Source: Anolis sagrei (taxonomy: Eukaryota > Chordata > Lepidosauria > Squamata > Anolidae). From it: a DNA stretch of 64,000 nt. The DNA lies in NCBI RefSeq assembly GCF_037176765.1, contig NC_090023.1:154235663-154299662 (forward strand), read 5' to 3'. Shown in pieces: positions 32,761 to 46,700 of this stretch (its first letter is position 1; each line of letters opens with the position of its first letter). Below the pieces are notes generated by a model. The model worked only from the letters and a program-made list of their open reading frames with translations, had not been told where the DNA came from and did no database searches. Both the position numbers and the translations under genes were made by a program.

Positions 32761-33324
32761 GGTCTTCTTTAATTTTGCTGACTCAGATCACAGATTTCCA
32801 GAAAGGGTGAGAAAGAAACACAAATATCAAAGGAAAATATCATGGAGACTGCCCAATGAAAATGACTGTTGCTGATTTATTGACGGCCTTTGTGGGCTTT
32901 ATAGATGGATATGAGTCAAAAATGTTGCTGTGTCTATAAGAACACCTCAAAATTGAGAACTTTATTCTCATTTTATACTTCTTAGCATTTGATGACTTTT
33001 CAGTGGATGATTTTGAAGAACAAAGGCATAATGAATCATTTGTAACTTTTATAACTAGATGGATCACCATGAATATAATGAGCGCCATACCTGACAAGCA
33101 ATTAGCCTGTAATTGGATGCAATAATGGAAATGCTTATAACACTGTGGGTTGAGGTTGAGCAAGACAGTTGTTGCTGGAATATGACAACTGTTGAAAAAA
33201 GCCTCCCCCCTTACACAAGTGGATGTAACAATTAAGAAAATTTCTTTGATCAAAACTATGGCTCCTTTCAGATAATACTAATGACTAGGAGTTTTAGATG
33301 GAATACAATTAAAGTACTCTAAGA
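32761..33324 (+). other. CSGALNACT2: CSGALNACT2 5'UTR part of exon 2 (boundary uncertain)
   Basis: Repeat-free sequence between a strong acceptor at 32760 and the start codon. A second, weaker acceptor (GGCTCCTTTCAG at 33260-33271) would leave only 53 nt of leader. If the upstream site is used, the leader contains several AUGs that open short upstream frames and could damp translation. Only transcript data would settle which is used. Confidence 0.45.
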
Positions 33325-33982
33325 ATGCCCAGAAGAGGCTTCATGTTTCAAGCCAGGACTCGATGGCTGTTGGTTGGACTTGCTTTACTGTTGAGCTTGT
33401 TGCTGATCATGTACCTTCTTGAATGTGCACCACAAACAGATAGCAATGGATCACTTCCTGGCGTTGTAGGGGAGAATTTTGGTAAGGAACATTACCAAGC
33501 TCTTCTGCAGGAACAAGAAGAACATTACCAAACCAGGGCTATGAGCCTCAAACGGCAAATCGCCCAGTTAAAGCAGGAGCTTCAAGAAATGAGCGATAAG
33601 TTGAAATTGTTACAGGAAAAGAAGAGCCCAAGAGTCAACAGCATGGGCTACCAAGGCACCAAAGAGCAAGCACCCAATGATCTCCTAGAATATCTGCATT
33701 CTCAAATAGACAAAGCTGAAGTAAGCATGGGGGCCAAACTGCCTAGTGAATACGGAGTCATTCCTTTTGAAAGCTTTACCTCCATGAAGGTGTTCCAGTT
33801 GGAGATGGGGCTTACCCGCCACCCAGAGGAGAAGCCTGTTAGGAAAGATAAGCGAGATGAGTTGGTGGAAGTAATCGAGGCTGGCCTTGAGGTAATCAAT
33901 AATCCAGATGAAGAAGATGGTCAAGATGAAGAGGATGGGATTGGAGAAAGACAGCTATACACGGAAAATGATTTCATAGAAG
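33325..33982 (+). CDS. CSGALNACT2: CSGALNACT2 first coding exon
   Basis: Codes residues 1-219 and the first base of codon 220: tail, membrane anchor, coiled-coil stem and acidic segment. An NGS glycosylation sequon is at residue 41. The donor is AG|GTATTT at 33983. Confidence 0.95.
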
Positions 33983-34658
33983 GTATTTCATTAGATTGAA
34001 AAGTTTGTGTTAAGGTATTCTAAACAATACAGAATATTTAGAGGAATTGTGGATTGTGAGTTAACTTGCTTTACTTTTTAAAATGAAAGACAGGATTAAA
34101 AAAAAAACCCTCTCAAAACATTTTTAAACTCATTTAATAAACTAAATTATTTATTAAATAGCCATGAGTCCAGTTCTGACTATGGTGAAACAAAGGTTTA
34201 GAGATTCAACCATGGAATCACAAGAAGTCCCTCTGTATTTTGTCTATAATTTTTTCTTATATTTTTCTTTTGGATATGTGCCAAACCTGGCCAGACCACT
34301 GGGTTTATGAGCAAGCTACATGATAGCTGTATGATTGGGAAATCTCATTGAATTAATGGGGACTTCATTAATTGAATTCATTGAATTGATGGGGATAAAT
34401 CGATGTAATTTATGTATATCAACACATATATAAATTCTATTGATTCAGTGGGTCTGTTCTATTTGGGGTTGTTAACTGGATGTAGGACTAAGACTGAATT
34501 AGCCACATTTTTAAATGTCCTACAAGAAACACTTGAGAGATCTTCTTTTTCTGGCTGCTATAATTATATTGCAGTTCTTATAATACAGGCAGCCCCCAAG
34601 ATTTGTTCTTAAGTTGAATTTGTATGTAAGTCAGAACAGGTACATTTCTTAAGAGTAA

Positions 34659-34706
<48 letters not shown>

Positions 34707-37700
34707 TTGGATAGCATAGGAAAGGGTTAACACCCTTGTGGCGTTCTGTTTTGCTGCCTGTGCCTATGATAGGATTCCATCTCACTTTCTGTCCCTGTGA
34801 TAATTGGATTTTGGAAAATTTGGCTTGTTGTGGAAACAAGGGTTGGTGATAAAACTTCAGTGGAGACACTTTTTCCTCCATGATAACTCTTTCAGGAGTT
34901 AATTTCCCTTCCTAGGTGTAGATTTCTCTCATTTTCTAGTGTCCCACCCCCGTTTTTAACTATGAGTTGTTTGTAAATCACATGTTTGTAACTCAGGGAC
35001 TGCCTGTGTTTACTTTGCTTACTAATTCAAGAAAGCAAGCTGTCCAAAATTACTCATACAAAAAAGGTACATATACCTGACACTTGTGTATGAATTTTAC
35101 ACTATGCTCACACATTCAGAAAGTTAATAATAAATTAGATATTTTCTCCAGTTAATTTATCATGATCAATGTTTTCACAAAATACAGATATTCCGCTGCC
35201 TCTCTTTCTGTCCTCATTACATCAACTGATCACATATTTTTCAAAAGTACAGGTTGGCTTCTATACCGCAGTTGATTTACCAGCTATGGAGACCTCTACG
35301 GAGGGCCACATGAGTTAGTGTAGTTGATGGCAACCTTTTAACAATGATCTAGAATGCAATTTAATAACCCCACTTGAATTTTCCTGATACTTTACACTTG
35401 CATATTGAAATTATCATACAGTGTGATCCAAATATAAATAGAAAATTTGCCAAAGTATGAAAGAACCTGCTTGTATTGGATTCTACTGGATACTATGTGA
35501 TCAATTTTTTGTGGCTTTTAAGAAGCTTGAAACTGTAACTTCATTTTACTGCTGGTTCTTAAGGTAGCAGAAGCGGCGTATTTTTCATTTTTTGATGGCA
35601 TCTCACAGTATCTAAAATACAGCCATAAAAGATAGCAGTTATTAAAAATGCTCATGTCCAAGGTTGGCTTGAGATAGCCATTTTCAAGATGTCACATGAT
35701 AGTGTTGAGTAGTACTTTTTTATCTGCTTCATCTTTCAATGTGTGAGTAGTTGAACAGTTTTGCAATAAACTGTCAAAATTAGAAATTGATTAATATTTC
35801 TACGCCTCTAAATTCCTCCCTCTATACGAAGCATTTTTGTATATTAAATGTAAAGTGTGTGTAGCATTTTGAATAATTACAAAACTCTTTGTAAATACTA
35901 AATGTGATTATTAATGAAGTTCATCAAAGAAGAATATTACCGGTGCAAAATAGACATATTTCTCTCATGACGAAGTGTCTTCATAGTTGGATTATAGTGT
36001 GGTTGAATTATTCTGCAACATTTACAGGAAAAGAGCTTTTGGCAATAAATCATTAGAAGATGTTAGTAGCTCACCACAGTAATGTAACTTTTGCATTATT
36101 TCCTTTTAGTAAGAGGAAGTAAAGTATTTTTAAATAGTTTTTTTGGCAGTTTTATAACTCTGAGGCAATAGTATTGGCTAAACCGGTTTGGCAATCCAAC
36201 AGAATATTTTTGGTAAAAATTAAGCAACTGAAACAACTGGTGATTCAGTCTTCTTAATTTTTTGTTCCCATTGGTGTGTTCTGCCATTAGTACAATCAGT
36301 AGTATCGTAACAATTGTAGCCGAATGAGTGTTATCTCACAGGAACAAAAAGAGCAGGATTCCAGTCAAAAGTAAATTATTGTGGAACTTTCCCCCCCAAG
36401 TAAGCATTTGTTAATAGATATTGCTGTTTCTTTGTGAAACTATTTATTTTGTGCGAAAATTAATTTTGTCTACCCTTTAATACAATTGTTCATTTAAAAC
36501 AAATCGCTGGAATCGGGTATTACAATCTGATATTAACTTTTTAGTTCACAAAACATATGAGAGTTCTGACCAATTTACGACTCCTCTCATCAGTTGATAA
36601 CTCCTTTCATTATACAGTAAAACCTAGAAGTTATGGTATGCTTTGCCACTTTCTTTTACATCTCACACATCCTGCTTTTTTTACTGGATTAGTAAGAAAA
36701 CAGAACTTTATTACTATCTCTGAAGCCACCACCAACCCTCCTCCCAAAGATCTGAAACATTATCATAACGATAATCCATCAGTAACAATTGAGGTATACT
36801 GCTAGTTTGGATTCACTCATATTTAGCATACCCACTATTCTATATTACCATGTTCCTAGTTGGATGCTTGCTATTACATAATGGCCAAAGGACTGTTAAT
36901 TGGCTGCTTAGGATGCAAGGATGTCAGATATATAGGAGTCTCAAATTGTGATTTTATACTTTTTAAGTCAAGACTAACATGATCATTCTAGTACCAGTCC
37001 AAGATTGCAAGATCTGCAAGCATGTTAATCTTAGAAAAACAGAGCCGTACGCTTAAGGTCTTTTGGAAAATAGATGACTTTCTAGACTAAGCATTAAACG
37101 AGGTCAACATTCAGAAATATTTTTTGAAGGAGGAATCTGCAGTGGTATGAAGAATATAGAATGCAATTTCAATAATTCAGCGTTTTGCTTGAGGAATCAC
37201 ACACTTCTTCCTCACTAGCTATTTCTACAAACAGAGCCTACAGCTCTGCATTCTGTGGATTTAGCTTATGTAAGGAACATTCTTGGATGCTCCCCCCCCT
37301 TGCAAAGGAAGTAGTTGACTTTGCATATGAATCATCGCATTGGCTATTCAGGTCTCAGTGTTTATCAAGACGCAGGACTACCAACTTAGGTTTGGCCCTA
37401 TCTAACTTTCTTAGAACCCTGCTATTGAAGAGTATCCCTTCATGCTTCATTGTGTCAAGACATAAGCCACAATGCAACATAACTCATTACACCATAAACC
37501 TCTTGCCCCACATAGACTTAACCTGCATACTAACTGGAATGAAGATCCTTGTGGTACATGTACTATCAGCAATGACTTTTGTGGTTTTTTGTTTGCAGCC
37601 TTTATAATCTTCTAGTCACTTTCTAGAATCTTAGCTACTACCTGTCATCAGTTATGACATATTATGCAGAAGGACAGAATGAGTATTCCATATTAAATCT

Positions 37701-40700
37701 AAACATGAAAAATAAATTAGAGCAAAACCACAGTTCTCAAGAGTTCTTAATATTTAGGTTTGAGCCTGTTCATAAAATTCTGATGTTTGAGCAGGTGTTT
37801 TGAGTTGATACTGGGAACGGATGTGGCACTATAAATCTTACATGGGAAAGAATTTGTCTGAAGTGGTGTATATTAAATAGTATTATTCAGATTAAATAGA
37901 AGGATTATTAAAATAGCACTGCTTGAATGAATTTTCTTAGTGTACAGCATCTGTTCTGAATGTACATTGTAGAGGAACATATAGTCTTTTTCCACTGCCT
38001 TCAAAGAGAAGATGTGCATTGAAGAATAATGTAGGAACACAAATTAGCCTGATCAGGAAATTATGTTCATTTCTCCATGTCTTTATTCTAAGAAACATCT
38101 GCTTTAACTGAGAGTAAGTGCCACTGGCATTTTTTTTTCATCTTGAAGAGCCACGGCCATGTTTTAATGAAGTTTTAAAATTGGATGAAATTGTTTATTT
38201 TTTAATTATACTTTCATTGGTAACTGAATATGTTTTGATGTTTCCTGCAAGCAATATTGATAGAAGAAATATCCTCATACTATTAGATTGACTGGTTTGA
38301 ATTTCTCTGTAAAAGAAATGGATGAAAGGTTTTGAGATGAACCCAGTAGCAAAACGGAAGCACAGTGGGATCTTGGTATCTGCTAGGATTTGGTTCCAAG
38401 ACCCCCATGGATACCAACATCTGTGAATGCTCAAGCTCCATTATATATACAGTAATGGCATAGTAATATTATGTCTCTTATATAAAGTAGCAAAATGAAG
38501 TCCCCCCTCCCACTCCCCAGTATAACCCATGGATTTGGAATACCAACAGTAATGCTAATCACTAATTAATAAATCATCAACAATTTGTTTTATGTAAAAG
38601 GAAGAGATAAAAATCTGGAGATTGTTTGGAAACATTGCTTAAAAATCCAAATACAACTCATTACTTGTGCATTTTCTGAAGTGGCATGTTAATCTTCTTT
38701 ACAATAGAATTAAGTATCTGAGCCACACTTTGAAATGGTTAGTTGTTGCAAGACTTTTAGACATTTATGAGGACTGGTGGATAATAGTCCACATCTTATA
38801 TACCATTTATATGAGTTTGAGTGTTTATGCCTATGTTCAGTCCCACTTTGCCTATGTTTGATCAAGGCCCATTAGCTTTTACAGACTATCATCCTGGGTA
38901 ATATAGTCAGCCTTTGGTTTCCACGGGTTTTACATCCATGGATTCGCTAACCACAGCTTCAAAATATTCCAAAAAAGTGAAAAAACAAACCTTGATTTTG
39001 CTGCATGCAAAATCCCATCATTTTACAGATCCTCTGTCTCACTCAGGAACTCCTTTGTGTTGTTTGCCATTTTATATAAGGGATAACATTTTACTGTGCC
39101 ACTATGTTAATGAGACTTGTGCATCCATGGATTTTAGTATATATAGAGACTCCTGGAAGCAAGCTACAGCAGATACCAAGGGCCTACTGTATGTATTGGA
39201 TTGCAATCTTGTTTGTATAGAACGGAAAATGGCTACTTAAAAGTATATATAAACCAAGGATATATTCTGATGATATCCTCACCTCAATCTCAATATCCTA
39301 GAATGACAGTAGTGTAGGATGTAGAATAGTTTGCACTATGAGAACTTGAATACTGTCTACACTCCAACTAGCAGGGAGACTCCCAATTAACCCTCTTCTG
39401 TCAACTTTTTCAACTACTTCTAAAATGTCTCAGCTTCTCCTCCCACTTTCTTCTTCTTTTGTCCTCAGTTTACTTCAGTGTTTGCACACTGTGTTTAAAG
39501 GAAAAAAGTAGTTTGCACCCAGTTAACTTGGGGGCTTTTGGGGAGAATGAGGAGTGGACAAAAGTCTTTTCCTTTCCAGAAGACTCAAGCAAAAGCAAAT
39601 TCTGCACCCTGCCTGTTATTCCTTATTAATCCCCTCTGCTATCTTGACAAAACTGTGATGCCTTTGGAGGAAAGAAATCTCTGTAGTTGCTACTACTAAA
39701 GTGAGCTGATCCACTCTCAGGATTTTTTTTTTTTGTCAAATTCTTCCTCTTCCCACTTCCCAGAAATAATCAGATAAATCATCCTCATATCATTACTACC
39801 CACAAATAGGAGCATTTTAAGAAGACCTTTTTTTCTATCTTGCACGAACAGTTCCCTGAAAATTGGCTTTCTACTGCCCTTCCAGTTAAGTAAAAGCTTC
39901 ATCCAGAAGGCACCATTTGTGTATAATATTCTGCAAGAACAATAAGGTTCATTTAGATCTCTTGCAGTTGATTTACTCATGCATCCATCATGGGAAATAG
40001 TAGAGGGAGAATTACTTATCATTTGGAGTTGGTGGCTTCTGAGACTCACTTTAGGAAATGGTTTGCTACTGTTTTGTCTTATTCTAAAAGATTATATTGT
40101 TTGGAAGGAGCACAGATTTGTTGGCAATGAATGCCTAATCTATCTTCTTTTTAGTGGCTTCACGTTCTGAAGGCTTGAAGATTCAATTTGCAGCTTCCTA
40201 GGAATTAAATGATGCTGCTTCTGGCAAACTCATCGTCTTTTCCCCAGCTCTGTTGGATGAATTCTGTACTTCAGTTATATCTAAAGAGCGCTGGCATGTC
40301 CATGGCAAAATATAAGATTACTAGCTAAATAGTTTTATTTGGTAAAATAGATTATGCTGAAAATCTATCTGTTTATTTGAAACATTTATATTCCACCCTT
40401 CTCACCCCGAAGGGGACTCAGAGCAGAGCACAACATATATATGGCAAGCATTCTATGCCGGGACATAAAATAGCTATAACTCTACACAAACACTAATATC
40501 ACTAAAACTTCCCAAAGTGTCTTATTTGACCAAGAGGCTACTTGGAATTTTACACTGTTCTGGCTTTACTTTGTGAAAGTCAGGAAACTGACTTTGCAAT
40601 ATTGATCTTCTTGAAAGGGATTAGTTGCAGCTTAACACAGTCGAGTCGAGTCATCTGCTGCTTAGTGTAGGACTTGACCTACTAAGCATCTTAATCTGTC

Positions 40701-43700
40701 AATAAAAATCTGCAATAGATACTGAAAGTATGTGCTTGACTTTCAGTTTAAATATTAGTTCCTATAGTGTATCTCAGCATAGTGGGAAGTACTGTAAGAA
40801 ACTTGACTAACATTTGGGTGGTAACATAAAAAACGTCCTTTTTGGCTTGTATTCTTGCTATAGGAGTAGCTGGTGGGGCTGTGTGTTAGGGAGATTCGGG
40901 TCATAGTTCTGTTATAATGCATAGTAGCTTGCAGAGGTTTGATTGAGGTCTTTTCCCATCTTAGTATCTGAAATCCTTTTGGTGTGAATGGAAGATAATT
41001 CAGTCTGGTCCTTGTGAAGCATATTTCTGTCACTGATTTTTTATTCTTCCTTGTGTTGTTTTGAGAAGCTTTTAAAATAACATACCTGATTGAGCAGCAC
41101 TCTGAATGATCCTCATCATGTATAAGCATTCCTGAGGATGTGGATTTTCTCAATGAATTTGAAATCTGTGACTGAATTAATTCCTCCTGTGAATTGTTCT
41201 TAAGGGTATTATCGCACTGAACGAGACAAAGGGACGCAATATGAATTGTTCTACAAGAAGGCCGATGATATGGAATACAGGCATGTCACATTATTTCGTC
41301 CATTTGGGCCCTTAATGAAAGTGAAGAGTGAAACTGTTGACATCTCCAGGTCAATCATAAATATAATTGTGCCTCTTGCTGGAAGAACAGAGGTATTTGC
41401 ACAGTTTATGCAAAACTTCAGGTAAGTGCATCATAATCTAAACTCTATAAATCCAGTGTAGTCTTCTGGAAAATAAGACGAGTGCAGTTAAACTTTGCGG
41501 GAAAAATCTTATTCTCAATAGTGTTACAAAACACTGACATTTCCAACTATTTGTTTAAAGGTGGTTTTTCTCATTCAAGATGAAAGAAAATTAAGATTTG
41601 TCAGTCATATATATTTGGTTGCAAAACTTGACCAAAGATTTGTGTGATATCTGTTAATCTGAACTGTAATCTCTTCTTTTAAGGCACTAGTTTGAGCACT
41701 AATGTGATCTAAAGATCCAGTAATGGAAAACAGGAGAAAAGGAAAAGTGAGATGGAACTATTTGTCTTTCACTTCAAATAGACTGCACACTTGGAGCTCT
41801 GAAATTCTAGAGAGTAACACAATAATTTCATGATTAATTTAGTCAGATTGATTTCTAGGTAGCAAGAGGGGATCCATTTGTTAACATTACAAATTCATTG
41901 TGTTATGTTCTAATTTTACCTATTCCTTGCTAAGAGAGCTCTTGTTGGCCTATTGTAATGCTAGACACCTGGCACTCTTGTTTTTCTCCTTCAGAGAAGT
42001 GTGCATTAATCAGGACAAGCGGATTCATCTCACTGTAGTATATTTTGGACATGAAGGGCTTTCTGAAGTCAAGAGCATCTTAGAATCAGTTGCCAGGTGA
42101 GTTATGAAATTCTCTGCATATGACCTTATAAAAATCCCATTTATTGGTCAGTTTCTTGCTTTTGTCCCAGTATGTAGCTTAGTTTCGTGTTCATTCAACA
42201 AAAGGATTGTAGTAATTGGATAAGAGAAACATGCAAATCACTTAGAAATGAGAAAAAAGTTTATCCAATGTTACAATTGTTTCAATTTTAGTGAGCCAGT
42301 ATCACAGGCCTTGTTTATTTTATTTTATTTTATGCGTTGTTTTTAGGCACTTTGTGTCATGCGTAATCCGCCCCGAGTCTCTTTGGGGGAGATGGAGGCG
42401 GGGTACAAAAATGAAGTTGTTGTTGTTGTTGTTGTTATCATTATTACTTTGTTGTTGTATTTAATATATATGCAAGTTTGACTTTTGCTGATTTGATTAT
42501 TCATAGATTTAAATAAAATGTGTATTCTAGGAATTTCTAGATCCTTCAGTGCAGTTTTATGGACAATTTCCACTAGAAGGTGCGCCAGGACCTAGAAATT
42601 CCTAGGGGTTCTCACAGGTTTAAAAAAGTAGTGTTTTTTAATTTGTGCCTTTTCCCACATTCAAGGGAGTCTAATGCCCTAACCCCAGAAAATGTGTACG
42701 GTTGACTATATATCTTACATATATCCTACAAAAAAACCTGATGGCTGAAATTTTTTACAAAACTATACAAATTGATAAACACAACCTCTATAAAAAAAAA
42801 CCTACAAACAAACAAACAAACAAACAAAAAGCAGTAGTAAAACAAAATCTCAATCTTGGAAGTAACACACACCAATTCAAGCATCAGCTACCACCAACAA
42901 GCCTCTCAAACAACTATATGGTAACCCAGTGGTAAAACAGTATTTCATAATAAGACTTCACTGACAAGGAAGATCCTTTCTCACATTGGATCTTGGGCAG
43001 TAGGATCAGCATAAGTCAATAGGCACCTATAAGGTTCAAACTCAACATTGATTTAATAGCTTATAGTCATAGTTACTAAATAGTAATATTTAATTTGAAG
43101 AGAGAATGGAAATCTCACTGCTATCTCGAGGCTAATTATTTTTACCTGAATAAGCAAGTCCAGAGCAATGACTTCATTAAACATGGCTTGGTCTGAAATT
43201 AGCCTAGTCAATCCATCCTAAACTAAAGTGTCACTACTAAGAAACTAGCATTATTTCAAGTAAAATCCAGTATAAAATGCAGCATCCCGAAATGTTTCAT
43301 AAAAGCTGGTGGACTCAGGATGTGCTTGTGCTGTCTGTGTGCTCACATGTGTGTATTTTATTTTAATGTATGTTGTTTTATACACTGTTTTTTTTTTTTT
43401 TGTTTCTTTGCTTTTATGTCTTGTGGGCATTGTGTCCCATGTGTAAGCCACCCTGAGTCCCTTTGGGGAGATGGTGGTGAGATATAAAAATGTTGTTGTT
43501 ATCTGGACTTGCTTATTCTCCCTAAGGGACAAAGGCAGAATATAAATACAATTTGTTGTTGTTGTTGTTGTTGTGTGTCCTGAACAGAAAAAATGCCTAT
43601 CTTTTTGTTGTTACTTTCTCTTATTCCCCTTTCAGAGAGGCTAGCTTTCATAATTATACTCTGGTATCTTTGAATGAGGAATTCAATCGTGGTCGAGGAC

Positions 43701-46700
43701 TAGACGTGGGTGCCAGAGCCTGGGAAAAAGGCGAGGTCTTGATGTTCTTCTGCGATGTTGATATTTATTTCAATGTTGAGTTCTTAAATAGCTGTCGTTT
43801 GAATGCTGAACCAGGTATGTTCATGCTAAGATGAATAAATGGGGTGGGGGGTTCTTGGTATCACTTATTCCTTTTCCATTCTATGCTTACCTGCTCTGCC
43901 CATGCTTTCATCTAAGACGGCTAAATAGTGCTGATGCTCTTCTGCCTTGGTTGTAAATGTCCTTCAAAAATTGGGCTGGCTACTCCTACAGCTGCAGGGG
44001 TAAATCTAGAATTAGTCCCAGTGAGAATAGTCCTAATCAGATTAGTGGGACTAAATTATGTCTTGACTAACAAAATCAAATCATTTGAATGGGTCTCCAG
44101 TAGATGAAACTAACATTGAATTTAGCATATAACTTTGGCTAGTTAATAAACTAACAACCTGCTCAGGAACAAAAACCTAAGCATGACAGATATGGAGTGT
44201 GAGACTCAAATATCTGTGGTTATAATCATGTGTGCTGAAAATGTATAATTCAATACGTTTAAAAACATTTCTCCAGTAATTTGCTCTTTGTGAACTCCAG
44301 TTTACCCTCCATGCCTCTGGAGTGGATATTTTTTTGGTACCAATTCTAACCCCAGTCCTCCTGCTATTGCATAAAAAAGTGATATTTGATCCAAAGCCTT
44401 AAGAGACAAGCCTGCCTCTTTTGCATTTCTTGTCAAATAGATTACTGACTTATAAAAAAGGAGATTTGCCACTGCCTGTATTTGCTGAATGATGTCCCAC
44501 AATGAGTAACAAATCATTTCTGTCTTTATAGGTAAGAAAGTTTTCTATCCTGTGGTATTCAGCCTTTATAATCCTGCCATTGTCTATGCTAATCAAGATG
44601 TGCCACCTCCTGTGGAACAGCAGTTGGTAAGTGACAGGAGCTGAAAGAGGCTTAAAAACTTTTCTCTCTGCATTAACAGAGTTAGTTCAGTGTGGCACAT
44701 GGGCAAAGGTGAAGCACTGCTAAACCCTAGCTGGCTGTCTCTTATGTCCTCATTGAATTGGCCCCAAGCATTTCAGGAGGAAGGGAGCACAATGAAGTGT
44801 CTATAAACAATATTTGCAGATGTCTGTCCATTCCAAAGCTTGACAGAATTTAGATTTCTTTTTATTAACATCATGTTATGTTCATCAAAAGTGAACGACT
44901 GTTAGCACTCCTACTGCAGTGAATGAAAGTGGTATTTTCTTTTTTCCCCCCTAAATAAAAAAATATTGAGAGCAATAGACCAGAACTTCTTAAACTTTTT
45001 TCACTTGCGATCCCTTTTCACTTGAGCATTTTTTATGTGACCTCGGGCTATCTATATAAATAAAAATGTAATGTTCATTTGTGGGATTAACATAACTCAA
45101 AAACCACTGGACAAATTGACACAAAGTTTAGACACTACACCCCTAACAGACCAATGAGTGACCAACATTCATGAACCCCTCCCAAAAAAACAGCAGAAAG
45201 GTCTTTAAAACCCAAGCTAAATGATAATACAGTGCATGCGTGAAAACGACAGATCCCAGCATCCCCAGCATCCTTTAGGAGAGGAGGATGATCCAAATGC
45301 ACTGCTTCCAAGCTGCAAGCTTTCTTCTCCTTGGATTTCTTTGAGAGCGTCCTAATCTGTATATATTTCCTATTTCCTATTCCTGGACTGCAACTCTCAG
45401 CAATCCTCCAGATAGATAAGATATATATTTCAGTGGTTCTCAACCTGGGGTCCCCAGATGTTTTTGGCCAAGCTTCAAATAGTCCAACGAGAGGCAGCCA
45501 GGTTAATAACTGGGGTGGTATACAGGGAGCATATAACTCCCATGTTACGCCAGCTCCACTGGCTGCCAGTTTGTTACCGAGCACAATTCAAAGTGCTGGC
45601 TTTGGCCTATAAAGCCCTAAACGGCCCCGGCCCAAATTACCTGTCCAAACGCATCTCCCTCTATGTACCATCGCGGAGATTAAGATCCTCCGGGGAGGCC
45701 CTGCTTTCCGTCCTGCCATTGTCACAAGCGCGACTGGTGGGGACGAGAGACAGGGCCTTCCTGGTGATTGCTCCCCGGCTATGGAACTCCCTTCCTTTTG
45801 AGATCAGGTCGGCCCCCTCTCTCCTGTCCTTTAGAAGGATGGTAAAAACTTGGCTGTGGGACCAAGCTTTCGGGACAGGGCAATGAAGCGACAATGGGAA
45901 AGATGACAGGGCCAATTGGATTTGATGCGGATGGCTAGGACGGTTTTAAATTGTGCTATTTTAAATGGTGTATTTTAATATTTAGATAAATGTTTAAATG
46001 TTTATGTTTTGTATCCAAGCATTGAATGTTTGCCATGTATATGTTGTGCTCCGCTCTGAGTCCCCTTCGGGGCGAGAAGGGCGGAATATAAGTGTTTTAA
46101 ATAAATAAATAAATAAATAATAAACAACTCCCAGAAATCCCAGCCAGTTTACCAGCTGTTAGGATTTCTGGGAGTTGAAGGCCAAAAACATCTGGGGACC
46201 CCAGGTTGAGAACCACTGGATTAGATAGAGATAAATAGTAGATAGATCAATCAGGAAGACTGCTGGGAGTTACAGTCCATGAATAGGTAGAGCAGGAAGA
46301 AAAGAGAGAAAGAAAAGGGGAGGGGAAGGATGTTTATTAGGCTTGGGCCTGAATCAGTTTGAATGAAAAAGATTTGTAGTAGTAAATTTTATTGATTAGC
46401 CTGTAGGCTATATCACAACACCAAACTAAACAAAAAGGCTTGATAAAACTTGATTTGTAGTTTTTGGTGGGCCGTTTTATATAATCTCCGAAAACACACC
46501 GGGGAGGAGGGAGCTGAAAAACCCAGCAAAATGGATTAAGGGAAGTCAATTTTATTGGCTACTGGAGAGGAGAAAGTTACGTCTGCAATATACCTGAGGC
46601 AGGGGCTGCTGTAGGGCTCCTGGGAGAAGATGGGATTATTGCAGCATCTTTTTCTCCTTCCCCCGGCTGCAGCAGCATTCTCCATTTCTTTTTGGAAAGT

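Larger units (their letters stand above)
45431..46218. mobile_element. hAT palindromic MITE with an L2 inside
   Basis: TIRs are CAGTGGTTCTCAACCTGGGG and the exact reverse at 46199-46218. The arms continue as GATGTTTTTGGCC and GGCCAAAAACATC. An L2 LINE (45468-46125) sits between the left arm and AACTCCCAGAAATCCCAGCC, so the empty MITE would be only about 130 bp. Confidence 0.85.

Noticed and set aside
37185-37607. 140-codon frame inside the CSGALNACT2 intron as a nested gene.
   Set aside because: No recognisable protein and no promoter or splice evidence.
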